Positions 32,273 to 40,913 of a stretch of 64,000 nt of DNA are shown here, piece after piece. Below the pieces are notes generated by a model, which did no database searches, was not told the origin of the DNA, and saw only the letters and a list, made by a program, of their open reading frames with translations. The DNA comes from Pseudosulfitobacter koreensis. GTDB taxonomy: Bacteria; Pseudomonadota; Alphaproteobacteria; Rhodobacterales; Rhodobacteraceae. The position numbers were made by a program, and so were the translations under genes. The stretch is taken from NCBI RefSeq assembly GCF_024733015.1, contig NZ_JANKJG010000004.1, positions 186,001-250,000 of the forward strand, in the 5' to 3' direction. Each line of letters begins with the position of its first letter. The first letter of the stretch is position 1.

Positions 32273-33052
32273 ATGGATTTGGGAATATCTGGTAAACGCG
32301 CATTGGTCTGTGCATCGTCCAAGGGTCTGGGGCGCGGCTGTGCCGAGGCGCTGGCAGAGGCAGGCGTGAACCTTGTGCTGAACGCGCGCGGGGCCGACGC
32401 GCTCGAGGCGACGGCGGCCGAAATCCGCGAGACCTACGGCGTCGAGGTCACGACCGTGGCCGCCGACATCAGCACCGCCGAAGGGCAGGCAAAGGTGCTC
32501 GAGGTAGCAGGGCAGATCGACATTCTGGTCAACAACGCGGGCGGCCCGCCCCCCGGCATGTGGACCGACTGGAACCGCGACGATTTCATCGCGGCACTCG
32601 ATGCCAACATGCTGGCCCCCATCGCGATGATGAAGGCGCTGATGCCCGCGATGATGGACCGCGGCTGGGGCCGGGTGGTCAACATCACCTCGCAGTCGGT
32701 CAAGGCGCCGATTGCGCAGCTGGGTCTGTCGAATTCGGCGCGCACCGGCCTCACGGGCTATGTCGCAGGCACCGCGCGTCAGGTGGCGTCCAGGGGTGTG
32801 ACCATCAACAACCTGCTGCCCGGCATCCACGCCACCGACCGCGCCGAGGCGCTGGACGGCAACGTGGTCAAGGCCAAGGGCATCTCGATGGAAGAGGCGC
32901 GCGCCCAACGGGCCGCGACAATCCCGGCGGGGCGCTATGGCACCCGGGCGGAATTCGGTCAGGCCTGCGCGTTCCTGTGTTCGGTCCACGCGGGTTTCAT
33001 CGTCGGGCAGAACCTGTTGCTGGACGGCGGTGCGACCAACGCCACGATCTGA
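32273..33052 (+). CDS. short-chain dehydrogenase/reductase lacking the Tyr-Lys pair
   Basis: 259 residues with a Rossmann fold: CASSKGLGRG (13-22) for NAD(P), NNAGG, and VVNITS with Ser140. Thirteen residues later, where YxxxK is expected, it has Ser153-Asn-Ser-Ala-Arg157 (LSNSAR). This matches a known divergent SDR group often annotated as 3-oxoacyl-ACP reductase, so catalysis must differ or be lost. ATG 32273 has AAAGGAGG upstream. Divergent from the Hint gene, with 152 bases between them. Confidence 0.85.
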   Translation: MDLGISGKRALVCASSKGLGRGCAEALAEAGVNLVLNARGADALEATAAEIRETYGVEVTTVAADISTAEGQAKVLEVAGQIDILVNNAGGPPPGMWTDWNRDDFIAALDANMLAPIAMMKALMPAMMDRGWGRVVNITSQSVKAPIAQLGLSNSARTGLTGYVAGTARQVASRGVTINNLLPGIHATDRAEALDGNVVKAKGISMEEARAQRAATIPAGRYGTRAEFGQACAFLCSVHAGFIVGQNLLLDGGATNATI

Positions 33053-33064
33053 AGGTACTCGCGC

Positions 33065-34192
33065 ATGGCGCAGGGGTTCTCACTCAAAGACCAGCTGTTC
33101 AACGCGCAGTCGTTGGGACAGCTGGGTGCGGAATATGCCGCGGGCCTGCCCGGACTGGACGGGCAGGCCTTTGCGCGGCAGGCGCTTTCGGGCGTGCCCG
33201 AGCGCAGCCTGATGGCCTGTCTCGACTGGTTCGCGGACTGCATCACGCCGCACCTGTCACCGGAGTTTGTGGTGATGGCCGACCAGATCGAGGCGATGAT
33301 GCCGCCGCCGCTGGACCCCGCCTTGCGCGACGACGACTTTGGCCGCTTCATCCACGCCGTGCCGGGGATTCTCGCGGTGCGTCACGGGCTCGAGCATCAC
33401 CGCGACCGCGCGCTGGACCTGATCCACGCCGCGACACAGCGGTTTTCGATGGAATTCTCGCTCCGGGCCTTTCTGAACCGCTGGCCCGACGCGACGCTGG
33501 CGCGTCTGGCGCTCTGGGCCGAGGACGACAATTACCACGTGCGGCGGCTGGTCAGCGAAGGCACGCGGCCCAAACTCCCCTGGGGCCGCGCGATTGCACT
33601 GACCCCCGAACAGACGCTGCCGCTGCTCGACCGTTTGCACGGCGATCCCACGCGGTTCGTCACAAGATCGGTCGCCAACCATCTGAACGACATATCGAAA
33701 ACCGATACGGATGCGGTTCTGGCACATCTGCGGCACTGGCAGGACAGCGCTGTGCAAGACCCGCAGGAACTGGCCTGGATGGCCCGCCACGCCCTGCGCA
33801 CGCGGATCAAGGCGGGACATGCCGGGGCGATGGCGCATCTGGGCTATGCAGCCGATGCCCACGTGGACGTGACCCTGCAGCTGGAAGGCGATACCGTGGC
33901 CATCGGGGATCGGCTGCGCTTCGATGTGGCACTGCAGGCAGACGAAGCACTGCCGGTTCTGGTCGACTACCGCATCCGCTTTGCAGGGCCGGGGCCTGAC
34001 ACGAAAACGGCCCGCGAAAAGGTGTTCAAGCTGAAGACCGCCAAGCTGGCGGCGGCCACGCCGCTGGTGATGTCGAAAGCGCATCCGATGAACGGCGGCG
34101 CCAGCACGTTCTCGCTGCACAAAGGCACGCACGAACTGGTGGTACAGGTGAACGGCACCGACCGGGCGCGCGCGACGTTCGAGCTGGTGTGA
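33065..34192 (+). CDS. AlkC-like DNA alkylation repair protein
   Basis: 375 residues. The first ~270 residues are helical repeats of the HEAT-like AlkC/AlkD type, with the AlkC-like segment DDNYHVRRLVSEGTRPKLPWG and FVTRSVANHLNDISK. The last ~100 residues look like a beta-sandwich (DVTLQLEGDTVAIGDRLRFDVAL), as in AlkC proteins that carry an Ig-like domain. The family removes 3-methyladenine-type lesions. It is 12 bases after the SDR gene. Confidence 0.8.
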   Translation: MAQGFSLKDQLFNAQSLGQLGAEYAAGLPGLDGQAFARQALSGVPERSLMACLDWFADCITPHLSPEFVVMADQIEAMMPPPLDPALRDDDFGRFIHAVPGILAVRHGLEHHRDRALDLIHAATQRFSMEFSLRAFLNRWPDATLARLALWAEDDNYHVRRLVSEGTRPKLPWGRAIALTPEQTLPLLDRLHGDPTRFVTRSVANHLNDISKTDTDAVLAHLRHWQDSAVQDPQELAWMARHALRTRIKAGHAGAMAHLGYAADAHVDVTLQLEGDTVAIGDRLRFDVALQADEALPVLVDYRIRFAGPGPDTKTAREKVFKLKTAKLAAATPLVMSKAHPMNGGASTFSLHKGTHELVVQVNGTDRARATFELV

Positions 34193-34200
34193 CGGCACGC

Positions 34201-34263
34201 GGGGGCGCTGCCCCCCTGCGCCTTGCGGCGCATTCCCCCCGGAGTTTGAGGGGCAAGATGAAG
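34201..34263 (+). repeat. intergenic repeat family, copy 2
   Basis: Modules in order: hairpin GGGGGCGCTGCCCCC, hairpin close to GCGCC-TTGC-GGCGC, then CCCCGGAGTTTGAGGGGCAAG and ATGAAG. It starts 8 bases after the stop of the AlkC-like gene. Confidence 0.88.
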
Positions 34264-34353
34264 CTCACTTTCCCGTGGGGATCGTCGTTTCTGCTGGAAG
34301 CAAGGGCGGGGCCTGCGCATAGCTTTGGCTGAGCATCCAAGGGAGTGTCCGAA

Positions 34354-35712
34354 ATGCAGCCTGTTGTTTTGATTGCCATCTTTGCGGGCATCGTCGTTGC
34401 CAGCCTGCTCGCCGCCCCGCGCCGCGTGACCATCGACGGGTTCTTTGGCGGTCGCAGCGCAGCGGGTGGCGCACCGGGCCTTTGGGTGCTGGTGCTCAGC
34501 CAGGTGACCACATGGATCTTTGCCCGGTCGCTGATGAATGCCGCGATCCTGGGCTATTATTATGGCATCGCGGGCACGCTGGCCTATGCGGCTTATTATG
34601 CGTCGTTCCTGACGGGTGGGTTTTTCGTGCAGCGCTTGCGCGAAACCGGGGCGATGTCGGTGCAGGACTGGCTGGCCACGCGCTTTGGCCCTGTTGGCAC
34701 GGGCTGCTACAATCTGGTGATCGTGCTGCGGCTGCTGTCCGAGGTCTTTGCCAACCTGCTGGTGGTCGGCTTGATCGCGGGTGCCTTGGTGCAGGGCGGT
34801 GCGACCCCGGCCATTCTGGCAGTGGCGGTGCTGGGCTTTGCCTATTCGGCCTGGGGTGGTCTCAGCGCCGCGTTGCGCACCGATGTGGTACAGATGCTGG
34901 TGTTTCTTGTGGTCTTCGGCGTCGCCTTCGTCGCGCTGGTCACCGGCCCCGGTTTCGATCTGGGCGCGGTGCTGACGGCCCAGGGCACGGCGGGCGCGCT
35001 GAACGGCTGGGTGCTGCTGGTGGTGGCGGCGCTGCAGGTGGTGTCTTACCCGCTGCACGATCCGGTGATGATGGACCGCGGCTTTATCAGCGATATGCGC
35101 ACCACGCGTGCGTCGTTCCTGCATGCGTTCTGGATTTCGACACTGTGCATCCTGGGCTTTGGCTTTTTCGGCATTCAGGCGGGTCTGATCGGGGCCACCT
35201 ACGAGGGCGAACTGATCGGCACCTGGGGGCTGATGTTCCCGCCCTGGATATTCGTGCTGCTGATGACCGCGCTGGTCGTCTCGGCGCTGAGCACGCTGGA
35301 TTCGGCGCTGGCCTCGGCTTCGCGGCTGGTGGTCGAGGAGTTGCATCTGGCCCCGCGCACCCTGTCGGGCGGGCGCGGGGTCATGGCGCTGTTCATGCTG
35401 GCGGGGGCGCTGCTGACGCTCTGGGGCAATGCGACGCTCTTCGACGCGGTTGCGGTCAGCGGCACGGCCTCGATGTTTCTGGCGCCCGTCATGATCGTCG
35501 GGCTGGTGATGGGCCGGCAGGTGGCGCTGTGGTCCTATGTGGTGGCCTTCGGGGCGGCGATGCTGGGCGCGTGGGTCTATTTCGCGCGCGGCTGGACGCT
35601 CTGGGCGATGCTGCTGCCGGACGCACATAAATACGTGCAACTGCTGGCGATCTGCGTCGTGGTGCTGGGCGTGGGCTTTGCGGCGGTGCTTGCGGGGGCG
35701 CGCCGGGCCTGA
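34354..35712 (+). CDS. sodium:solute symporter family (SSS) transporter
   Basis: 452 residues, about 13 membrane helices. Family segments include YYASFLTGGFFVQRLRETGAMSVQDWLATRFG, AYSAWGGLSAALRTDVVQ, and VVSALSTLDSALASASRLVVEE. Start at ATG 34354, 8 bases after AAGGGAG; a GTG at 34345 is in frame. The substrate cannot be told. It stands just before an ABC ATPase and two Lin0512 genes on the same strand. Confidence 0.83.
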   Translation: MQPVVLIAIFAGIVVASLLAAPRRVTIDGFFGGRSAAGGAPGLWVLVLSQVTTWIFARSLMNAAILGYYYGIAGTLAYAAYYASFLTGGFFVQRLRETGAMSVQDWLATRFGPVGTGCYNLVIVLRLLSEVFANLLVVGLIAGALVQGGATPAILAVAVLGFAYSAWGGLSAALRTDVVQMLVFLVVFGVAFVALVTGPGFDLGAVLTAQGTAGALNGWVLLVVAALQVVSYPLHDPVMMDRGFISDMRTTRASFLHAFWISTLCILGFGFFGIQAGLIGATYEGELIGTWGLMFPPWIFVLLMTALVVSALSTLDSALASASRLVVEELHLAPRTLSGGRGVMALFMLAGALLTLWGNATLFDAVAVSGTASMFLAPVMIVGLVMGRQVALWSYVVAFGAAMLGAWVYFARGWTLWAMLLPDAHKYVQLLAICVVVLGVGFAAVLAGARRA

Positions 35713-35754
35713 TAGCCCCAAGCCGACCGATTTTGTCAGACTTGGAGAACGCCC

Positions 35755-36843
35755 TTGGCCGAGGTGCCCCGACTGGAGATCCGCGACCTGCGGCGCAGCT
35801 TTGACGGGCGGGCCGTGGTCGACGGCGTGTCGCTCAAGATCATGCCGGGGCAGGTGACCTGCCTGCTGGGGCCGTCGGGCTGCGGCAAGTCCACCACCCT
35901 GCGGATGATCGCGGGCGTCGAGATGCAGGACAGCGGCGAGATCTACGTCGATGGCAGGCTGATCTGCGACACCGTCACCCGCGTGCCGCCCGAGCGGCGC
36001 GAAATCGGGCTGATGTTTCAGGACTTTGCACTGTTCCCGCACCTGAGCGTCGAGGGCAACGTCGCCTACGGCCTGCGCGGCAGCCGCGCCGAGAAACGCG
36101 CGCGGGTCGAGGAGATGCTGGGCCGCGTCCACATGCAGCGCTTCATCGACATGTATCCGCACCAGCTGTCGGGCGGCGAACAGCAGCGCGTCGCACTGGC
36201 GCGCGCGCTGGCGCCGCAGCCGCGCATCATGCTGATGGACGAGCCGTTCTCGGGTCTCGACAACCGGTTGCGCGACGGCATCCGCGACGAGACGCTGGGC
36301 ATCCTGAAGGAAGAGAACACCGGCGTGCTGCTGGTCACCCACGAGCCGGACGAGGCGATGCGGATGGCCGATGAAATCGCGCTGATGCGCGACGGGCGCA
36401 TCGTGCAGCAGGGCGCGCCCTACAACGTCTATACGCGCCCGCTGGACCGCGCGTCGGTCGCGTTCTTCTCGGATGCCAACGTGCGCCGCTCCACGGTGCA
36501 GGGGGCGCTGGCGATGACACCCTTCGGGCGGTTCCTGGCGCCCGGCATCGCCGACGGCACCGAGGTCGACATCGTGTTCCGCCCGCAGCACGTGCGCATC
36601 GACTTTGACCGCGCGGGCGTGGGGCCGGTGCCCACGGCAGTCGAGGGCACGGCGGCGCGCGCCGTGGTCGAACGCGCGCGGTTCATGGGCAACGAAAGCC
36701 TGGTGGAATTCCGGCTGGACCATGACGGATCGGTGATGAAATCCACCGTGCCGGGCGTGTTCCTGCCGCAACCGGGCACCGTGATGTGGCTGCGCGTGCG
36801 CCGCGACAAATGCTTTGTGTTTCCAGCGGGGATGATGGGATGA
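35755..36843 (+). CDS. ABC transporter ATP-binding protein without partner genes
   Basis: 362 residues: ATPase domain with Walker A GPSGCGKST (39-47), signature LSGGEQQR (138-145), Walker B LMDEP (160-164), and a C-terminal ~120-residue TOBE-like domain, the layout of Fe3+/spermidine/sugar importers (FbpC/PotA/MalK type). Start appears to be TTG 35755 behind GGAG. No permease or binding-protein gene is near. It lies 42 bases after the SSS symporter and overlaps the next gene by four bases. Confidence 0.85.
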   Translation: MAEVPRLEIRDLRRSFDGRAVVDGVSLKIMPGQVTCLLGPSGCGKSTTLRMIAGVEMQDSGEIYVDGRLICDTVTRVPPERREIGLMFQDFALFPHLSVEGNVAYGLRGSRAEKRARVEEMLGRVHMQRFIDMYPHQLSGGEQQRVALARALAPQPRIMLMDEPFSGLDNRLRDGIRDETLGILKEENTGVLLVTHEPDEAMRMADEIALMRDGRIVQQGAPYNVYTRPLDRASVAFFSDANVRRSTVQGALAMTPFGRFLAPGIADGTEVDIVFRPQHVRIDFDRAGVGPVPTAVEGTAARAVVERARFMGNESLVEFRLDHDGSVMKSTVPGVFLPQPGTVMWLRVRRDKCFVFPAGMMG

Positions 36844-37193
36844 GCGGACCTTTGATCATTGAATTCGGCCTCGGCACGTCGCTGCGCCGGGCCGATTACA
36901 CCGATGCGGCCGCCAAGGCGGTGCGCCATGCGCTGTGGCGCAATTCGATCAACCTGGCGGAACTCTTCGGCTTTCCCAAGGAAGCGATGCAGATCGCCGT
37001 GCGGGTGGCAGTGCAGCGCCCCGATCAGGTGGATGTGGACACGCTGCGCGCGATCTTTCCCTATGGCCAGGCGCAGATCGAGGTGGTCCAGGGCGGTCTG
37101 GACGTGCCGCGCCCCGAAGGTGCGGGCAATCCGACCGTGATGGCCCATGCGGCGCTGAGCGTGTCGTTCGACATGGAGCGGGCAGATGGCTGA
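36840..37193 (+). CDS. Lin0512 family protein, copy 1
   Basis: 117 residues of the conserved unknown family Lin0512. Pattern: IIEFGLGTSLRRADYTDAAAKAVRHAL, then VAVQRPDQVDVDTLRAIFPYG and GGLDVP. The start overlaps the ABC ATPase stop (ATGA), and the end overlaps the second copy by eight bases. Function of the family is unknown; small beta-alpha proteins of this type often form rings or dimers, which is inference. Confidence 0.8.
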   Translation: MSGPLIIEFGLGTSLRRADYTDAAAKAVRHALWRNSINLAELFGFPKEAMQIAVRVAVQRPDQVDVDTLRAIFPYGQAQIEVVQGGLDVPRPEGAGNPTVMAHAALSVSFDMERADG

Positions 37194-37542
37194 ACAACGG
37201 GTGATCATCGAGATGGGGCAGGGCAACGACCTGCACGGGCGCGACTATACCAAGGCGGCGCGCCGCGCGATCGAGGATGCGTTTCGCGGATCGTCGCTGC
37301 CGCTGTTCGGCACGCTGGGGCTGGATGCGTCGCAGATGCGGGTGCAGGTGACGGTTGGCGTTCAGCAGCCCGACGCGGTGGACGTGGACGCGCTGGTGGC
37401 GGTGCTGCCGCGCGGGCGCGCCGAGGTGCGCGCGGTCTTTGGCGGGATGGACGTGCCCTCGGGCGACGAGGTGATCGTTGTGGCAACGGCTGCGGTCGAG
37501 GCGTTTTTGCCTGCGCAGACCGGGTGGCGGTTGAAGGGTTAG
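37186..37542 (+). CDS. Lin0512 family protein, copy 2
   Basis: 118 residues, clearly paralogous to the preceding gene: IIEMGQGNDLHGRDYTKAARRAIEDAF, then VGVQQPDAVDVDALVAVLPRG and GGMDVP. Shared DYTxAAxxA and PDxVDVDxL motifs suggest a heteromer. Last gene of the run; a repeat copy and a convergent regulator gene follow. Confidence 0.8.
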   Translation: MAEQRVIIEMGQGNDLHGRDYTKAARRAIEDAFRGSSLPLFGTLGLDASQMRVQVTVGVQQPDAVDVDALVAVLPRGRAEVRAVFGGMDVPSGDEVIVVATAAVEAFLPAQTGWRLKG

Positions 37543-37545
37543 CTT

Positions 37546-37601
37546 GGGGGCTTCGCCCCCGACGCCTTGCGTCTCCCCCAGGATATTTTTGGCCAGAAGA
37601 A
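37546..37601 (+). repeat. intergenic repeat family, copy 7 (variant B end)
   Basis: Hairpin GGGGG-CTTCG-CCCCC, hairpin GACG-CCTTG-CGTC, then CCCCAGGATATTTTTGGCC and AGAAGAA. Same module order as copies 2-4 but with different stem sequences. It lies between convergent genes and ends at the stop codon of the regulator gene. Confidence 0.87.
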
Positions 37602-38243
37602 TCAGTCGCGGTCTTCGAGGAAAAGCTCGGGCAGCGCTTCGCTGGTTTCGATCAGGTCGAGGCGGAAATCGCGCATCGCCTGGCGCCATTCACACCATGC
37701 GGTCAGCGTCCAGACCGGGCCGAGGCTGGCGAGGTGCAACGGGCGGATCGTGCGCGTGGTGATACGGTCGCCGCGCGAATGGTAGGTCAGCCGCAGTTTC
37801 TGGCGCGCACGGATCGCGGCGCGGATGCGCGGGATGTGCGAGGCCGCGCGCGCGGCATTGGAAAACGGCGATTTCTGCAGCTTCCATGCGTCGGCGGGGG
37901 CAATCGCCGCTTCGGGCAGCAGCGCCTCGATCCGGTCAGCGAGCGTCGTGGCGGCCTTTGACAGATCCGGGTCGGCGGATTGGCCGAGGATGGCAAGCCC
38001 CAGGCTCAGCGCTTCAAGCTCCGCAGGGGCCAGCTCGAGCGGCGGCAGGCGGATCTGCTCGGTCAGCCGGTAGCCGCTGCCGCGCGTGCCCGCGACCGGA
38101 ACGCCGGATGCCTGAAGGGCGCCGATATCCCGGTAAAGCGTGCGCTGCGACACCGACAACTGCCGCGCCAGATCGGCGGCCCGGTGCGTGCCGTCACCGC
38201 GCAGGGCGTCAAGCAGGGCATGAAGGCGGGTCTCGCGGCTCAT
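37602..38243 (-). CDS. YafY/WYL-type transcriptional regulator
   Basis: 213 residues: an N-terminal winged helix ([39 protein letters not shown]) and a C-terminal WYL-type ligand-sensing part ([23 protein letters not shown] ... [19 protein letters not shown]). Start at ATG 38243. A 20-bp palindrome begins one base upstream of the start, so the protein probably controls itself. Target genes unknown. Confidence 0.86.
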   Translation of the reverse strand: MSRETRLHALLDALRGDGTHRAADLARQLSVSQRTLYRDIGALQASGVPVAGTRGSGYRLTEQIRLPPLELAPAELEALSLGLAILGQSADPDLSKAATTLADRIEALLPEAAIAPADAWKLQKSPFSNAARAASHIPRIRAAIRARQKLRLTYHSRGDRITTRTIRPLHLASLGPVWTLTAWCEWRQAMRDFRLDLIETSEALPELFLEDRD

Positions 38244-38244
38244 T

Positions 38245-38264
38245 ACTGACAAATAGATGTCAGT
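38245..38264. promoter_or_regulatory. palindromic operator candidate before the WYL regulator
   Basis: ACTGACAAATAGATGTCAGT: eight of ten base pairs are symmetric (ACTGACA/TGTCAGT arms of 7). It sits one base before the regulator's start codon, leaving no room for a ribosome site, so the mRNA may be leaderless or the start may differ. Such TGACA/TGTCA palindromes fit autorepression by DeoR/YafY-type proteins. Confidence 0.6.
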
Positions 38265-38413
38265 TGGGTAAATGGCCAGATTTTTCTCGCAGGTTTGCGA
38301 ACCCACGCGCAGGCTCTGCGGGCTTTGATCCTTTTGCGCCGGTGCTGCTTTGCGTAGACAAGGCCCGACATAGGCAAGCGCGCCGCGCGGCGTGCAGAGC
38401 GGGAGACAAGGTT

Positions 38414-38632
38414 ATGTTGAACAATATCGGACCGATGGGTCTGCTTTTGATTGCGGTTGTGGTGCTGGTGCTGTTCGGGCGCGGCAAGATTTCCAGCCTG
38501 ATGGGTGAAGTCGGCAAGGGCATCACCAGCTTCAAGAAGGGCATCAACGAAGGTCAGAAATCGCTGGACGAGGACGACGACTACAAAGAGGCCAAGGACG
38601 TCACGCCCGAGACCGAAAAAGACAAGGTCTGA
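38414..38632 (+). CDS. tatA: Sec-independent protein translocase subunit TatA
   Basis: 72 residues: a short N-terminal membrane helix (about 8-21, [16 protein letters not shown]), the FGRGKIS hinge, an amphipathic helix ([18 protein letters not shown]), and an acidic tail. TatA forms the size-variable pore for folded proteins. First of tatABC; 170 bases separate it from the divergent regulator. Confidence 0.95.
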   Translation: MLNNIGPMGLLLIAVVVLVLFGRGKISSLMGEVGKGITSFKKGINEGQKSLDEDDDYKEAKDVTPETEKDKV

Positions 38633-38635
38633 TCC

Positions 38636-39151
38636 ATGTTCGGCATGGGCTGGAGCGAGCTTTTGGTCGTTGGGGTCGTGGCGTTGATCGTCGTGGGGCC
38701 CAAGGATCTGCCGGTGTTGTTCCGGCAGATTGGGCAATTTGTTGGCAAGGCCAAGGGCATGGCGCGTGAATTTTCCAGCGCCATGAACGATGCCGCCAAT
38801 GAAAGCGGGATGCGCGACATATCGAAAACGCTGAAATCGGCGACCAATCCGCTGGGCACCGCGATGGACGGGGTCAAGGACGCCGCGCGCGATGTCTCAT
38901 CCTCGCTGCGCGATGTCGATCCCAACAGCGAGACCGGCAAGCTGGCCAGGGAACGCGCGGACAAGGCCAAGAAGATCCAGGCCTCGACCGCCCGCGCCGC
39001 CGCCGACCGCAAGACCCGCGAGGCCGAGGAGGCCCGCAAGGCTGCCGATGCCGCCGAGGCGGCCATTGGCAGTGACGCCGCCGATGAGACACCCCCGACA
39101 CCCAAGAAGACACCCAAGAAGACACCCGACACATCCAAGGGCGACACATGA
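38636..39151 (+). CDS. tatB: Sec-independent protein translocase subunit TatB
   Basis: 171 residues. N-terminal [26 protein letters not shown] is the TatB form with the conserved Glu, followed by an amphipathic helix and a long charged, Ala/Thr/Pro-rich tail ending in repeated KKTPKKTP. TatB with TatC binds twin-arginine signal peptides. Overlaps tatC by four bases. Confidence 0.94.
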   Translation: MFGMGWSELLVVGVVALIVVGPKDLPVLFRQIGQFVGKAKGMAREFSSAMNDAANESGMRDISKTLKSATNPLGTAMDGVKDAARDVSSSLRDVDPNSETGKLARERADKAKKIQASTARAAADRKTREAEEARKAADAAEAAIGSDAADETPPTPKKTPKKTPDTSKGDT

Positions 39152-40074
39152 GCCACGCAGACGATATCGAAGACAGCAGCGCCCCGCTGATCGAGCATCT
39201 GGCCGAACTGCGCACCCGGCTGATCCGGTCCGTGCTGGCCTTTGTGCTGGGGATGATCTGCTGCTTTTCCTTCGGCAGTGCGATCCTCGATTTCCTGCTG
39301 GTCCCGATCGAACAGACCATGCGCGATCTGGGCAACCCCAATCCGGTGATGCAATACACCGCGCCGCAGGAATACTTCTTCACCCTCGTGCGGATCTCGA
39401 TGGTGGGGGGGCTTGCGCTGTCGTTCCCGGTCATCGCCTACCAGCTTTGGCGCTTCGTGGCACCGGGGCTCTACCGCAATGAAAAATCCGCCTTCCTTCC
39501 GTTCCTGATCGCCTCGCCCGCGCTCTTCATGCTGGGGGCGGCCTTTGCGCATTACGTGGTCGTGCCGATGGCGATGAGCTTTTTCCTCGGCTTTGCCGAT
39601 GCGGCGTCGATCCTGACGGCGATCGTGCAGGACGGCACGCTCGAGGATGGCATCGACGGTGCCATTCTGGAGGCCTCGGATGGCATCGACATCGTGTTCC
39701 AGGGCAAGGTCAACGAAAGCCTTGATATCACTCTTAAAATGATCGTGGCCTTTGGCCTGTGCTTTCAGTTGCCGGTGCTCTTGACCCTGATGGGCAAGGC
39801 CGGTCTGGTCACCGCCGAGGGGCTGGCCAACGTGCGCAAATATGCCGTCGTCGGCATTCTGGTGGTCGCGGCCCTCGTCACACCGCCCGACGTGGTGACC
39901 CAGCTGATCCTCTTCGTGGTGGTCTTTGGCCTCTACGAGATTTCGATCTGGCTGGTGCGCGGAGTAGAACGCCGCCGGGACAAGCGCCTGCGCGAAGAGG
40001 GCTATTTCGACGACGAGGACGATGAAGAAGGTCTCGACGACATTCTCGACGGTGACGACAAGGACCTGAAATAG
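39148..40074 (+). CDS. tatC: Sec-independent protein translocase subunit TatC
   Basis: 308 residues, six membrane helices. Signatures: [15 protein letters not shown] at the N-terminus, [12 protein letters not shown], and [20 protein letters not shown]. An insert of about 40 residues ([13 protein letters not shown]...) lies in a periplasmic loop, and the C-terminus is acidic ([17 protein letters not shown]). Overlaps the next start by one base. Confidence 0.95.
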   Translation: MSHADDIEDSSAPLIEHLAELRTRLIRSVLAFVLGMICCFSFGSAILDFLLVPIEQTMRDLGNPNPVMQYTAPQEYFFTLVRISMVGGLALSFPVIAYQLWRFVAPGLYRNEKSAFLPFLIASPALFMLGAAFAHYVVVPMAMSFFLGFADAASILTAIVQDGTLEDGIDGAILEASDGIDIVFQGKVNESLDITLKMIVAFGLCFQLPVLLTLMGKAGLVTAEGLANVRKYAVVGILVVAALVTPPDVVTQLILFVVVFGLYEISIWLVRGVERRRDKRLREEGYFDDEDDEEGLDDILDGDDKDLK

Positions 40075-40913
40075 TGATCGACGACCCGATGGACCGTATC
40101 GCGGCGGCGCTGGAGCGTATGGCGCCCGCGCCGCTGCAAGCCCCCGATTTCGACGCCGCCAGCGCCTTTGTCTGGCACACCGGCCCCGACCGGCTGGAAC
40201 CTGTGCACCAGATCAGCCGGGTGCCGCTGAACCTGCTGGTGGGCAATGACCGCGCGCGCGACACGCTGCTGGCCAACACCACGCAGTTCGCGCGCGGGCT
40301 GCCCGCCAACAACGCGCTGCTCTGGGGCGCGCGGGGCATGGGTAAATCCAGCTTGGTCAAGGCGGTCCACGGTGCCGTTCAGGCAGAGCATCCGGGGCTT
40401 AAGATCGTCGAGCTGCAACGCGAGGATCTGCCCAGCGTCGGGCGTCTGCTGAACCTGTTGCGCGGGGCCAAGGGCCGCTTCGTGCTCTATTGCGACGACC
40501 TCAGCTTTGGCCATGACGACAGCCATTACAAATCGCTCAAGGCGGTTCTGGACGGCGGGATCGAAGGACGGCCCGAGAATGTCGTGCTCTATGCCACGTC
40601 GAACCGCCGCCACCTGATGCCCCGCGACATGATCGAAAACGAACGTCAAAGCGGTATCAACCCCGCCGAGGCGGTCGAGGAGAAGGTCTCGCTCTCGGAC
40701 CGCTTTGGTCTGTGGCTGGGCTTTCATCCCTGCGATCAGGATCAGTACCTGGCGATGATCCGCGGCTATTGCGATGCCTACGGCGTGCAGATCGACGCCG
40801 CGACCCTGCGCAGCGAGGCCATCGAATGGCAGGCGACGCGCGGCGCGCGCTCGGGCCGCGTGGCCTGGCAGTATTTCGTCGATCTTGCAGGCCGCACCGG
40901 CGTCACGCTCTAG
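40074..40913 (+). CDS. DUF815 family AAA-type ATPase
   Basis: 279 residues. Walker A GARGMGKSSL near residue 90, Walker B-like FVLYCDDLSF, sensor ATSNRRHLMPRDM. These fit the DUF815 ATPases found next to tat or serS genes in alphaproteobacteria; function unknown. GTG start 40074 overlaps the tatC stop by one base. Its stop codon shares the sequence CTAG with the stop of the convergent Hint gene. Confidence 0.87.
   Translation: MIDDPMDRIAAALERMAPAPLQAPDFDAASAFVWHTGPDRLEPVHQISRVPLNLLVGNDRARDTLLANTTQFARGLPANNALLWGARGMGKSSLVKAVHGAVQAEHPGLKIVELQREDLPSVGRLLNLLRGAKGRFVLYCDDLSFGHDDSHYKSLKAVLDGGIEGRPENVVLYATSNRRHLMPRDMIENERQSGINPAEAVEEKVSLSDRFGLWLGFHPCDQDQYLAMIRGYCDAYGVQIDAATLRSEAIEWQATRGARSGRVAWQYFVDLAGRTGVTL

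Noticed and set aside
33967..36771. 934-codon open frame antisense to the symporter and ABC ATPase
   Set aside because: Composition heavy in His, Arg, Gln and Asp, no motif; sense genes are clear.
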